NCBI GenBank assembly: GCA_964573475.1
Contig: CAZNJT010000008.1
Location: 1 to 29,291 of the forward strand
Direction: 5' to 3'
DNA length: 29,291 bases
Source of the DNA: CAVZKK01 sp964573475
GTDB taxonomy: Archaea; Thermoproteota; Bathyarchaeia; Bathyarchaeales; Bathycorpusculaceae
The position numbers were made by a program, and so were the translations under genes. This document shows, piece by piece, positions 22,177-29,291 of this stretch. The notes under the pieces are model-generated. The model was not told the origin of the DNA, searched no databases, and worked only from the letters and a program-made list of their open reading frames with translations. How positions within the stretch are numbered: position 1 is the first letter of the stretch; each line of letters begins with the position of its first letter.

Positions 22177-23580
22177 CTATTCTTTTGCGCGATATGGGCT
22201 TAATGCGATCAGAACTGAGAGGATTTCAACTCTCCCAATGGTCATCGCTGCAATCATCAACCATTTATAGGCTATTGGCATTGCGGCTGTCGTGGCGCCC
22301 ATGGATATACCATTTGTTGTCAGTGCAGAGCCCATTTCAAAAATTGCGTCAGTGAATGATACACCCATTGTTGTGAAAACCACTGCAAAGATGACCAGAG
22401 TGAAAATGAAAAGCATTATGGAAACCAAAGCTGAGAGGTTTTCAGGATTGTTGTTTGCCTTTGTCTGCCTATTTGGTTCTGTTATCACTTTTTCTTTGAT
22501 CAAAATACCCTTGATGTTTTGTTTGACTGATTTCGCAAATGTAATCAGTCTTGAGACGCGTATGCCACCTGCCATTGAAAAAGCGCATCCACCGATAAGC
22601 ATGAGCACAATGAAAATGGATAGAACTGTGCTGCTGGTTCCAGCGATGTTAATGTAATCGTATCCCGTTGAAGAGGACATGCTCACAACATGAAAAAGCG
22701 AGTCTACAACTTCTATTCTTGCGAAGTAGAAGACCAAGAAAGTTCCAAACGCAATTATCAAGAGGTATAAGGCTGTTTCCGAGGACAGCGCTTTCTTAGG
22801 CTTAAGCGTAAACAGGTGATAGTTGAAAACAAAATTAACTGAACCCACAAACATCAGAACTATCATGCATATCTTTGGTGCTAGGCTCAGGTACTGCTGA
22901 AACTGTTGTACAGAAGGCTGGAACCCGCCAGTTATCGTATCAATAACAAATGAGCCTGTCTTGATCAAATCCTGAAACCCCAGAAAGTAGAAAATTACGA
23001 TGAAGGCGATTATGTATATGCCGTAGATTGTGAAAACCGAGAAGAACATCCTTTTGAGATTGCTGTTGAGCTTGTCTATGCCTAAAGTGTTGCTTAGGTT
23101 GTCTAGGGATTTTCTCGATTGGAAAAAGGCTAAAAACAGAAAGACGATGCCGACGCCGCCCATCAGCTCAGTCAAGCTTCTGTAAACAAGCAATGATCTG
23201 GGCAGAACTTCGCTGTTCTGTACGAAACTGAAGCCCGTCGTAGTGAAACCTGAAATGCTTTCAAAATAGCTATTCGAGAACCTATCAGCCAAGTTTGGAC
23301 TGTTGAACGGGTCATTATAGATGTAGGGTATGGCTCCTATCAACGGCATAACAATGAAGGCTGCCAGAAAAAGAACGCTTGCAGACTTGAAGTCTAAATC
23401 CTTTCTCTCGCAAAGCGCATTCATTAAAAACCCGCAGCCTAGAAAGGCAACACATACCAATAGAAGCGAGATCACGGACTCGGTTTCATTGAAGTAGAGC
23501 CCAAGTCCAATTGGCAAAACAGTCAGCAAACCAGCAATCTGCAGCAGGAAACCTAAATTTGCAAAGATGCGGCTCAACAT
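22177..23580 (-). CDS. TrkH/KtrB-type potassium transporter membrane subunit
   Basis: The product has 467 residues with many membrane spans. The four pore-loop segments are recognisable by their filter glycines: SGFTTTGFSFV (about 110-120), DTITGGFQPS (about 214-223), SSTGYDYINI (about 302-311) and TTNGISMGA (about 427-435). Potassium enters with protons or sodium. The regulatory TrkA/KtrA RCK subunit is not in the window. It starts at ATG 23580 and ends 62 bp from the tRNA-Leu gene. Confidence 0.9.
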   Translation of the reverse strand: MLSRIFANLGFLLQIAGLLTVLPIGLGLYFNETESVISLLLVCVAFLGCGFLMNALCERKDLDFKSASVLFLAAFIVMPLIGAIPYIYNDPFNSPNLADRFSNSYFESISGFTTTGFSFVQNSEVLPRSLLVYRSLTELMGGVGIVFLFLAFFQSRKSLDNLSNTLGIDKLNSNLKRMFFSVFTIYGIYIIAFIVIFYFLGFQDLIKTGSFVIDTITGGFQPSVQQFQQYLSLAPKICMIVLMFVGSVNFVFNYHLFTLKPKKALSSETALYLLIIAFGTFLVFYFARIEVVDSLFHVVSMSSSTGYDYINIAGTSSTVLSIFIVLMLIGGCAFSMAGGIRVSRLITFAKSVKQNIKGILIKEKVITEPNRQTKANNNPENLSALVSIMLFIFTLVIFAVVFTTMGVSFTDAIFEMGSALTTNGISMGATTAAMPIAYKWLMIAAMTIGRVEILSVLIALSPYRAKE

Positions 23581-23731
23581 TCTACTTCAAAATTCTCTAA
23601 TCTTAGGATTAGCTAAAAGGTTTGTGGAATTCCTGTCATTACACGTAAACAAATACACACATCTAAAACGGTGCGCATCGTTGCTTTTCAGAAACTTGGC
23701 ACCTCAGTCCACTCTGCGAAGAAACGTTACG

Positions 23732-23739
23732 GTTATAAC
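23732..23739 (+). promoter_or_regulatory. TATA box of tRNA-Arg
   Basis: GTTATAAC, centred 26 nt ahead of the tRNA 5' end at 23762. The 150 bp before it (23581-23731) show no gene or other feature that I can support. Confidence 0.6.
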
Positions 23740-23761
23740 ACTTGAAAAGCTAAGAAATGCT

Positions 23762-23836
23762 GGGCGGGTAGCTCAGTACGGATAGAGCACCGGCCTCCTA
23801 AGTCGGTGATCGTGGGTTCAAATCCCACCCCGCCCG
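23762..23836 (+). tRNA. tRNA-Arg(CCU)
   Basis: The cloverleaf is complete: acceptor GGGCGGG/CCCGCCC, D-stem GCUC/GAGC, anticodon arm CCGGC-CUCCUAA-GUCGG with anticodon CCU (Arg), variable loop UGAUC, T-arm GUGGG-UUCAAAU-CCCAC, discriminator G. CCA is not encoded. Its 3' tail is copied twice downstream, at 24822-24840 and in diverged form at 25750-25777. Confidence 0.96.
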
Positions 23837-23837
23837 T
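23819..23837 (+). repeat. tRNA-Arg 3' tail, original copy (possible attachment core)
   Basis: The 19 bases caaatcccaccccgcccgt at the 3' end of the tRNA-Arg gene recur exactly at 24822-24840. They recur with changes at about 25755-25775, where the tail is one or two C longer and has a T in place of one C. Confidence 0.85.
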
Positions 23838-23854
23838 TACTTGAGAAGCCAGTG

Positions 23855-24682
23855 TTAGTTGTTTCTCTTCAGCCAGAATATTATTTTCTCTGCCAACTGA
23901 TCCCTAACATTCGAAAACGAGTGGTCTGCGTCAAAGATTTCTATTTGCACTTGCTTGGCTCCATGTTTCTGCAAAGCTCTGAAGAGAGGCAATATGTGAT
24001 GCTCTATGTCGTTCGTTTGATCGCGCCACCCACCGATCAAGAAAATGTCTTTGCAGGACAGCGACTTAGCATGCTTGACCAAATCGTATTTGCCTATGTC
24101 TTCAAGTATTTCGGCAATAAGCTGCTCGGCTCTTGGAGCAGTGAAACCTGAATTTGAAATGCCCTGATCTATGCCTTTTTCAATTGCTCGCTTGAATTCA
24201 GCGCTTTGCTGCATCATTCTTCCCAGTTCGCCGAAGTCGCCTCCGGCAATGTAGACCACTCTTCTTGCAGCAGGATCATTTAACGAGCCCAGCAAAGCCA
24301 CGCCACCTCCGAAACTGGCTCCTATGATGGCAATTCGTGAGGGGTCGACATTGAACTCTCGCGAGGCAGCGGTAGATTTCACATAATGCATGGCGGCGAC
24401 TACATCTTCCACCGAGTTCGCTGTCGTGAACATTCCTTCGCTTCCCCATGTGCCTCGGTAGTTGAAGGCAAGAGCATTGAATTCTTCTTTCATCAATCTC
24501 TGGCCAAGCCCAAGGACATCTGCATCGTTTCCAGGAAACCCATGACAAAGGATAACTGTTGGAAATGGTCTGGCTCCAGAGGCTTTGTAGAAGAGGCCGC
24601 GAATCTTTGAACTTTTACTCCTGAACATTACTGAAACTGGTTTCTCAACCGTCAGTTTACAAACTCTCCTATGATTCCCCAA
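23855..24682 (-). CDS. alpha/beta-hydrolase (dienelactone hydrolase/S9-like)
   Basis: The product has up to 275 residues. Elements in order are TVILCHGFPGNDADVLGLG (oxyanion region), FNYRGTWGSEG, the nucleophile elbow IAIIGASFGGGVALLGS with serine in G-A-S-F-G, IFLIGGWRDQTNDIEHH (acid region) and IFDADHSFSN (catalytic histidine). It is a serine hydrolase of unknown substrate, probably an esterase or peptidase. The start is unclear. TTG 24682 lies upstream of the transcript start predicted from a TATA-like TTTAAAAAT (24684-24693), so translation may begin near 24655 or at ATG 24628. Its stop lies 18 bp from the tRNA-Arg tail, and a second copy of that tail lies upstream of its promoter. Confidence 0.85.
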   Translation of the reverse strand: MGNHRRVCKLTVEKPVSVMFRSKSSKIRGLFYKASGARPFPTVILCHGFPGNDADVLGLGQRLMKEEFNALAFNYRGTWGSEGMFTTANSVEDVVAAMHYVKSTAASREFNVDPSRIAIIGASFGGGVALLGSLNDPAARRVVYIAGGDFGELGRMMQQSAEFKRAIEKGIDQGISNSGFTAPRAEQLIAEILEDIGKYDLVKHAKSLSCKDIFLIGGWRDQTNDIEHHILPLFRALQKHGAKQVQIEIFDADHSFSNVRDQLAEKIIFWLKRNN

Positions 24683-24821
24683 TATTTTTAAACAAAGTAT
24701 TATGGATTAACCAGATATTTAAAAAAACTGATTTATGGATGCGCCATTTAGTGCATGTCACCCCAGAATAGGGAAAAAGAAAATGGGAGTTGCGGGAGAA
24801 TTCGCCACTTAGTCCGGAGTG

Positions 24822-24840
24822 CAAATCCCACCCCGCCCGT
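24822..24840 (+). repeat. second copy of the tRNA-Arg 3' tail
   Basis: Exact 19-bp match to 23819-23837, 1003 bp away. The sequence before it (from about 24775: aaaaagaaaatggga, then tgcgggaga) does not match the tRNA body but does match the region before the third copy. No full tRNA can be folded here. The 138 bp between the hydrolase start and this copy hold only its promoter. Confidence 0.85.
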
Positions 24841-24848
24841 CTACAAAA

Positions 24849-25637
24849 CTATGTCCTTTTGCAGGCCTTGAAGATGATCCAGTATGGTACTTCCCTCATG
24901 ATCCTGTACTGTTGTTTGGCTTCTCTTTCCTTCCTTATTTTGTCCTTGTCCAATGGATGAAGCATGTTTTCAGAAAGTCTTTCCAGTTCCACATACCGTT
25001 CGACAATAAACCCTTTCTTTGTCAAGGCGTCAAAATAGTCTTGCAAAGTCCTATAGTAGGAGTGCATCTTCACCCTTGAACCATCCTGAAGCTTGTCAAC
25101 CCAGCGAATTATTCTCCTCTTGAAATAATTCCTTAAAGCGACCGCGCTCTTTCCTCTGTACTTGACAAGTTTGCCCTCCGCGAATGGGTGGGCTGCGCTG
25201 AAAGTGAAGTAACCATCCTCCACCAAGACTCTGCTGGCTTCCGCAACTACCGCATTCAAATCCGGCGCATAATGAAGAGAAACAGCAGTCGTGACTATGT
25301 CGAAACTCTCATCCTTGAAAGGAAGTTTCTCCATATTGCAGACCAACAAACTCACTTCTGCACTATCATTTCGCACAAGTTTCCTACCATACAGTATCTG
25401 TTTCCGCGACAAATCAACTCCAAACGTTTTGGCTCCCCATTTCGAAAGCACAACAGAGTTTTGAGCGCCGCCGCATGCGATTTCAAGGATTCGCTTTCCT
25501 CTAACGTTGCCCAAGATTTTAAGCTGGCTTTCTGTAGCCACAAAATCCCCCCAATAAACATCATCAGTGGGAATCCCGCTTTTCTGTTGATAGTTCTCAG
25601 AAACTCTATCCCAACCATTCTTCAGTGAAAGAGACAA
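24849..25637 (-). CDS. SAM-dependent methyltransferase (type 11)
   Basis: The product has about 262 residues from a TTG at 25637. The frame stays open to 25757, but that would run into the repeat copy there, and the TATA-like GATATTTAC near 25670 argues for the shorter form. Motif I is RILEIACGGAQNSVVLSKWG, with FGVDLSRKQILYGRKLV next (acidic ribose-binding residue), then FDIVTTAVSLHYAPDLNAVVAEASRVL (motifs IV and V). The C-terminal 100 residues are basic and aromatic. The substrate is unknown. The stop codon lies 8 bp after the second tRNA tail copy, and a third copy lies upstream of the start, so the gene is bracketed like the hydrolase. Confidence 0.83.
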   Translation of the reverse strand: MSLSLKNGWDRVSENYQQKSGIPTDDVYWGDFVATESQLKILGNVRGKRILEIACGGAQNSVVLSKWGAKTFGVDLSRKQILYGRKLVRNDSAEVSLLVCNMEKLPFKDESFDIVTTAVSLHYAPDLNAVVAEASRVLVEDGYFTFSAAHPFAEGKLVKYRGKSAVALRNYFKRRIIRWVDKLQDGSRVKMHSYYRTLQDYFDALTKKGFIVERYVELERLSENMLHPLDKDKIRKEREAKQQYRIMREVPYWIIFKACKRT

Positions 25638-25709
25638 TACATCAACCCGCAATTTCCATAGCAGCTTCAGTAAATATCCTTTATGGAAAACAGTGGATTG
25701 TCTTTGAAA

Positions 25710-25777
25710 AAGAAAGAGGGGAATGCGGGAGATTTCGCCTTTCAGTGCTGGGTTCAAATCTCACCCCCCGCCCGCTA
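25710..25777 (+). repeat. third, diverged copy of the tRNA-Arg tail with shared upstream flank
   Basis: gggttcaaatctcacccccc followed by gcccgctac resembles the tRNA-Arg T-arm and acceptor end with a few changes. The preceding bases (aaaaagaaagagggg, tgcgggagatttcgcc) match those before the second copy at about three in four positions over some 70 bp. The second and third copies are therefore related beyond the tRNA-derived part. Confidence 0.7.
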
Positions 25778-25847
25778 CTGGCTCTTTCGATGCATTCGTC
25801 AGCTTTGAAATCGGCAAGGCAAGTGTGGATTAACATAGATGCTGTAA

Positions 25848-26186
25848 TTTGGATGTTTAATTTTAGTGAACGAAGGAAAACCCATCGGAATCATAACTGA
25901 ACGAGACATGCTAAAAAGAGTTTTGCCCCAATTTAAAGACCCCAGAATAACTAGAGTCAGCGACATGATGTCGACGCCACTCATGGTCTCAACACCTGAA
26001 ACTGACTTTCGTGAAGCCGTGAGACTCATGAATGAACGAAGAATCAAAAAGCTGGTTGTAGTCGAAGGCGACGTTCTCATTGGTCTTTTAAGCATAACAG
26101 ACGTCGTCCGCTCATTAACATTTCTCGAACACACCATTACCTCACTATGCTCCAGATGTAGATGGAATCAAAATCCTTCGCAATAA
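25848..26186 (+). pseudogene. 5'-truncated CBS-domain protein gene
   Basis: The frame opens after a TAA at 25845. It reads CLILVNEGKPIGIITERDML, which is the second half of a CBS domain, and then has a complete CBS domain (VSDMMSTPLMVSTPETDFREAVRLMNERRIKKLVVVEGDVLIGLLSITDVV). A CBS pair needs about 35 more residues at the N-terminus, and none are present in this frame. The only start, GTG 25866, has no ribosome-binding site. CBS pairs bind adenosyl ligands. The lost 5' part abuts the third tRNA-tail copy about 70 bp upstream, consistent with truncation by the events that built the neighbouring segments. A functional short form cannot be excluded. Confidence 0.55.
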
Positions 26187-26262
26187 AGCCCCACGATAGA
26201 ACAGAAAAGCAGCGCAAGAAAAGCAATCAATGTTACAGATAGGCGGATATCAATGTCCTATA

Positions 26263-26270
26263 TTCTTTTA
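26263..26270 (+). promoter_or_regulatory. TATA-like box of the STAND/TPR gene
   Basis: TTCTTTTA, giving an expected transcript start near 26293. This favours the ATG at 26315 over the ATG at 26288. Confidence 0.35.
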
Positions 26271-26314
26271 AGGTTATATGGCACATTATGAATTATACTT
26301 TAGGGGTAGCTCCT

Positions 26315-29291
26315 ATGCGGTCTACTGATCGAAGGGTTGTTGTCCCTAGCCTTCGTCCTATTGTTATGAGAGAGGTTCAGCTTATCGACAGAGTTGAAGA
26401 GATGCATCTTCTCCGAGAGGCTGCAGACAGGGCAGTCAATGGCGAAGGCGGGCTTATCTTTTTGCATGGGGAGGCTGGGATTGGCAAGACGAGGTTAGCT
26501 AGAGAGCTAGAGGCTTATGCACGTTCTCGAGGCATGCAAGTCTTGTATGGAAGATGCCCTGCATTGTTCAGAATGGATGGGGTTCCGCCTTATGTTCTCT
26601 GGCAAGAAGTGATTAAAGATTACTTAGAAGTCTGCACCCCTGAACAATTATACAAAGTAGTTGGTTTTTACCCAGTTGAAGTTTGTAGGCTAGTTCCAGA
26701 ACTCAAGCAAAGACTTAGGGCTGTTCCTGAAGCTTTTCCTTTGAGTCCAGAGCACAGCCGTGACAGACTTTTTGAGGCAGTTTCTCAATTTATCACCAAC
26801 ATCTCTAAAGAAACTCCGTTGCTTGTCATTCTTGACGATTTACAGTGGACTGACCAGTCTTCGATTCTACTTCTGCATTATTTGGCTCGTGGTGTCTATA
26901 GGGCACCGTTGCTTCTTTTGGGTGCTTATCGTGAAACTGACATTGATGATAAGCATCCCTTGTCCTCGGTTTTGGCGGAATTGAATAGAGAACGGTTGCT
27001 TCAGTCGGTTCCATTGAAACGTTTGTCTTTTGATGATGTTTTAGAAATGATAAGGCGGATACTGGAGCAGGATGATGTTCCGAGAGAGTTTTGTGAGCTT
27101 GTCTATGCGAAGACGCAGGGCAATCCTTTCTTTGTTGAAGAAGTGATAAGTTCTCTGAAGGAAGAAGAAGTCATTTACCGTGACAAGAATGAATGGAAGA
27201 TCAAGGAAGTTTCGAAGATCGAGTTTCCAGAGACTGTTAAGAGTGTGATAAAGAAGAGGCTAAGTCGATTGGACGATGAATCTCGACATGTGTTGACCCT
27301 CGCTTCTTTTGTTGGCAATGATTTTACTTTTGACGCTTTAAGTGGGATCACTGGCTTAGAAAATGATAAGCTTCTTGAGATAATGGATGGACTGCTTAAA
27401 GCAGGATTTGTCAAGCACACAGTTATCCGAGGAGAAGACGTTTGTTCCTTTGCCGATATCATTATGAGAGATGTTGTTCACGAAGAAGTTGGTCCTTTCA
27501 AGCGCAAGAAACTTCATGGCATTGTTGGAGAAGCCTTGGAGAAGGTGTATGCCGAGAAGATTGATGAGCACTTTGGAGAGTTAGCGTTACACTTTCTTGA
27601 GAGTGGAGATAAAGAAAAAGCGCTTGGCTACTTCTTGAAGACTGGAGAAAAGGCTTTGAAGATTTATGCCAATAACGAGACTGTTTCCTATTTCCAATCT
27701 GCTCTTAGGCTTCTTGAAGACAAGAAAGGTGAACTTCAGGAAAAAGGACGGATTCTCGAGACGCTTGGAGACGTCAAAGGAATTGTTGGAGAGCATGATG
27801 CTTGCATGAAGTATTGGAATGAAGCGTTGCTGTTGGGGAACCAATTGCGTGAGAAAGAAAAGGTTTCGAGACTACACCGGAAAATTGCGAACGTTCTTTG
27901 GGAACAGATAGGCGACACGGAAAAAAGCGAGGAACATTACCGTGAGGCTTTGAAGATTCTGGAAGCTGAACCTGAAAGTGTTGAACTTGCGAGCCTCTAC
28001 GAGGATATGGCTCACATGTATTATCGTATTGGAGATCTGTCCAAAGCTCTTGCTCGAGCTGAGAAAGCACTGGAGCTTGCTAAAAAACTGAACGCACATG
28101 AAGTTGTGGCAAGTTCATACGCCAGTTTGGGAACAATTCATGGTTTCGCTGGAGAAAAGAAGAAATCCTTTGAGTGCTTGGAGAAAGCATTGAAAATAGC
28201 ACTTGATAATGGTTACATGGAAACCGCTTTGCGTGCATATAATAATCTTGCTGGAGTACTTCCTACAGAAGAAAATGAAAGAATCTTTGAATGTTACGAG
28301 AAAGGATTAGAGTTGGCGAAAAAGGTAGGGCACATCTCCTATCAATCTTGGATTGACCTTATTCTGGCATGGATATACATTGGCATGGGAGATATGAACA
28401 AGGCACTTCTCTTGGCGGAAGAATCAGTTGCTTTGGACAGGAAAGCCGGCAACATGACTCACCTCTCCTCTTCTATGGATGGTCTTGGGATCGTGTACCA
28501 GATATTGGGAGAATGGGACAAGAGCGAACAATACCACAAGGAAGCTTCGAGCATCTCCCAAAGGCTAAAAGATTGGCAGGCAATCAACTTTAGTTACTGG
28601 GCGCCCGGATGGCTCCATCTTGAAAAAGGTGAACACGCCAAAGCAAGAGAAAGCCTCGAAAAAGCGTGTGAAGTCTGTGAAAAAGCTGGAGCAAAAGACA
28701 ACCAAATGTTTATCTCTCGATGGCTTATTCAAACGTACATAGAGCTTGGGGAAAACGAGAAAGCCGACAAACTAATCGATAACGTGCAAAAGTTTGCTAT
28801 CGAAGTAAAGGACAAAGAGCTCACCGCTTCTGCGGATGCGCTGAAAGCAATGCTGTTCCGTGCACAGAAGAAATGGGAAAATTCTCTTGAACTTTTTGAA
28901 AAGAGCATTCAGGAGTTTGACGCTTTGAATGCAAGGCGATGGAACGTTTACCTTTTCGCCAAATGGGTACTTTGTGAATATGCCCGAATGTACTTGGAAA
29001 GAGACCAAGAAGGCGACAGAGAAAAAGCCCACGACCTTCTTAGTCAAGCGTTGGAAATATTCCAAAAAATGGGCGCTAAAAAGGATATAGAAAAAATAAA
29101 ATCAAAAATGGCTTGCATTGAAACTGGAAAACAGACAGCATCAAAGCGTGAACCTGCAACGATTACGGTTTCAGAGACTCTTCCTGATTACGTTAGCACT
29201 GGGTATAAAGAACTTGACGAATCGCTGTTTGGCGGCATACCAAGAAATTATGCGGTTATATTAACATCGCCTTCTTGCGACGAAAGAGATT
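26315..29291 (+). CDS. STAND-type AAA ATPase with TPR array and KaiC-like domain (3' end cut)
   Basis: I translated this frame by hand; it is open for 992 codons to the window edge. Residues 1-300 or so form an AAA_16/MalT-like NTPase: Walker A GEAGIGKT (52-59), Walker B LLVILDDLQW (169-178), the sensor segment LLLLGAYRETDI (199-210) and QGNPFFVEEVISSLKEE. Residues about 300-400 look like a winged-helix linker region (VKSVIKKRLSRLDDESRHVLTLAS). About 400-930 is a long TPR array, with repeats such as EKSEEHYREALKILE, SKALARAEKALELAKKL and EKAHDLLSQALEIFQK. From about 955 a KaiC/RecA-like start appears (YVSTGYKELDESLFGGIP), but the P-loop position reads TSPSCDERD, not a working Walker A. Role unknown; signal-sensing or regulation is likely by family. 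The start ATG has GGGGT 8 nt upstream. Confidence 0.88.
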   Translation, partial: MRSTDRRVVVPSLRPIVMREVQLIDRVEEMHLLREAADRAVNGEGGLIFLHGEAGIGKTRLARELEAYARSRGMQVLYGRCPALFRMDGVPPYVLWQEVIKDYLEVCTPEQLYKVVGFYPVEVCRLVPELKQRLRAVPEAFPLSPEHSRDRLFEAVSQFITNISKETPLLVILDDLQWTDQSSILLLHYLARGVYRAPLLLLGAYRETDIDDKHPLSSVLAELNRERLLQSVPLKRLSFDDVLEMIRRILEQDDVPREFCELVYAKTQGNPFFVEEVISSLKEEEVIYRDKNEWKIKEVSKIEFPETVKSVIKKRLSRLDDESRHVLTLASFVGNDFTFDALSGITGLENDKLLEIMDGLLKAGFVKHTVIRGEDVCSFADIIMRDVVHEEVGPFKRKKLHGIVGEALEKVYAEKIDEHFGELALHFLESGDKEKALGYFLKTGEKALKIYANNETVSYFQSALRLLEDKKGELQEKGRILETLGDVKGIVGEHDACMKYWNEALLLGNQLREKEKVSRLHRKIANVLWEQIGDTEKSEEHYREALKILEAEPESVELASLYEDMAHMYYRIGDLSKALARAEKALELAKKLNAHEVVASSYASLGTIHGFAGEKKKSFECLEKALKIALDNGYMETALRAYNNLAGVLPTEENERIFECYEKGLELAKKVGHISYQSWIDLILAWIYIGMGDMNKALLLAEESVALDRKAGNMTHLSSSMDGLGIVYQILGEWDKSEQYHKEASSISQRLKDWQAINFSYWAPGWLHLEKGEHAKARESLEKACEVCEKAGAKDNQMFISRWLIQTYIELGENEKADKLIDNVQKFAIEVKDKELTASADALKAMLFRAQKKWENSLELFEKSIQEFDALNARRWNVYLFAKWVLCEYARMYLERDQEGDREKAHDLLSQALEIFQKMGAKKDIEKIKSKMACIETGKQTASKREPATITVSETLPDYVSTGYKELDESLFGGIPRNYAVILTSPSCDERD

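Noticed and set aside
24775..24840. A complete second tRNA gene
   Set aside because: Only the T-arm and acceptor 3' half is recognisable; there is no 5' acceptor strand, D-arm or sound anticodon arm.
25638..25757. An N-terminal extension of the type-11 methyltransferase up to ATG 25757
   Set aside because: It would run across the likely promoter into the repeated tRNA-tail element and has no domain similarity.
26826..28099. Several minus-strand frames within the STAND/TPR region
   Set aside because: They are shadows of the long plus-strand frame, which has Walker motifs and TPRs throughout.
1..29291. CRISPR arrays, insertion sequences, integrase or rRNA genes
   Set aside because: I looked for regularly spaced repeats, transposase or integrase motifs and rRNA sequence and found none.

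Overview
The window is archaeal chromosome, most likely from an uncultivated TACK-type lineage such as Bathyarchaeia (the lineage is my inference). The domain is clear. Two archaeal ribosomal/translation gene clusters are present (secE-spt5-L11-L1-L10-L12, and rnp4-YhbY-S19e-PDCD5-L39e-L31e-eIF6-LX-prefoldin-ftsY). There are also an archaeal tRNA-splicing endonuclease, a DTD2-type D-aminoacyl-tRNA deacylase, archaeal inositol-phosphate synthase and TATA boxes about 26 nt ahead of inferred transcript starts. TTG and GTG starts are common. The sequence looks like a metagenome scaffold: a 100-N gap at 3461-3560 is flanked by the same 55 bp on both sides.

Layout. 1-2924 (minus): 3'-truncated endA, a PhoU-like DUF47 protein and glycyl-tRNA synthetase. 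3016-4253 (plus): one DUF917 gene split only by the artificial gap. 4433-6254: a deoxyribosyltransferase-like protein, a MazG-like pyrophosphohydrolase, a QueG-like iron-sulfur protein and a zinc-ribbon protein. 6330-8513: inositol-1-phosphate synthase convergent with a phosphoglucose/phosphomannose isomerase. 8655-10393 (plus): a SPOUT RNA methyltransferase and a presenilin-like intramembrane aspartyl protease. 10406-13540 (minus): the secE-to-L12 operon. 13641-14465 (minus): D-aminoacyl-tRNA deacylase with an apparent AUA start. 14578-16870 (plus): a methyltransferase, an ornithine-carbamoyltransferase-like enzyme and a DUF3795 protein. 16880-21321 (minus): the ten-gene rnp4-to-ftsY translation and targeting operon, including a 51-aa L39e.

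21442 to the end is accessory in character. It holds a C_GCAxxG_C_C redox protein, a tRNA-Leu(UAA) with a 25-nt D-loop intron, and a TrkH potassium transporter. It then has tRNA-Arg(CCU) followed by two single-gene segments (an alpha/beta hydrolase and a methyltransferase), each bounded by a copy of the tRNA-Arg 3' tail. A 5'-truncated CBS-domain gene follows, then the start of a very large STAND ATPase-TPR protein that runs into a KaiC-like domain at the window edge.

The most unusual points are the tRNA-tail-bounded gene segments, the bulge-helix-bulge intron in the D-loop of tRNA-Leu (its splicing enzyme is encoded at the other end of the window), the presenilin-like protease, the AUA start of the deacylase, the acidic extension of L31e with loss of the usual L10 tail, and the three-part STAND/TPR/KaiC-like protein.
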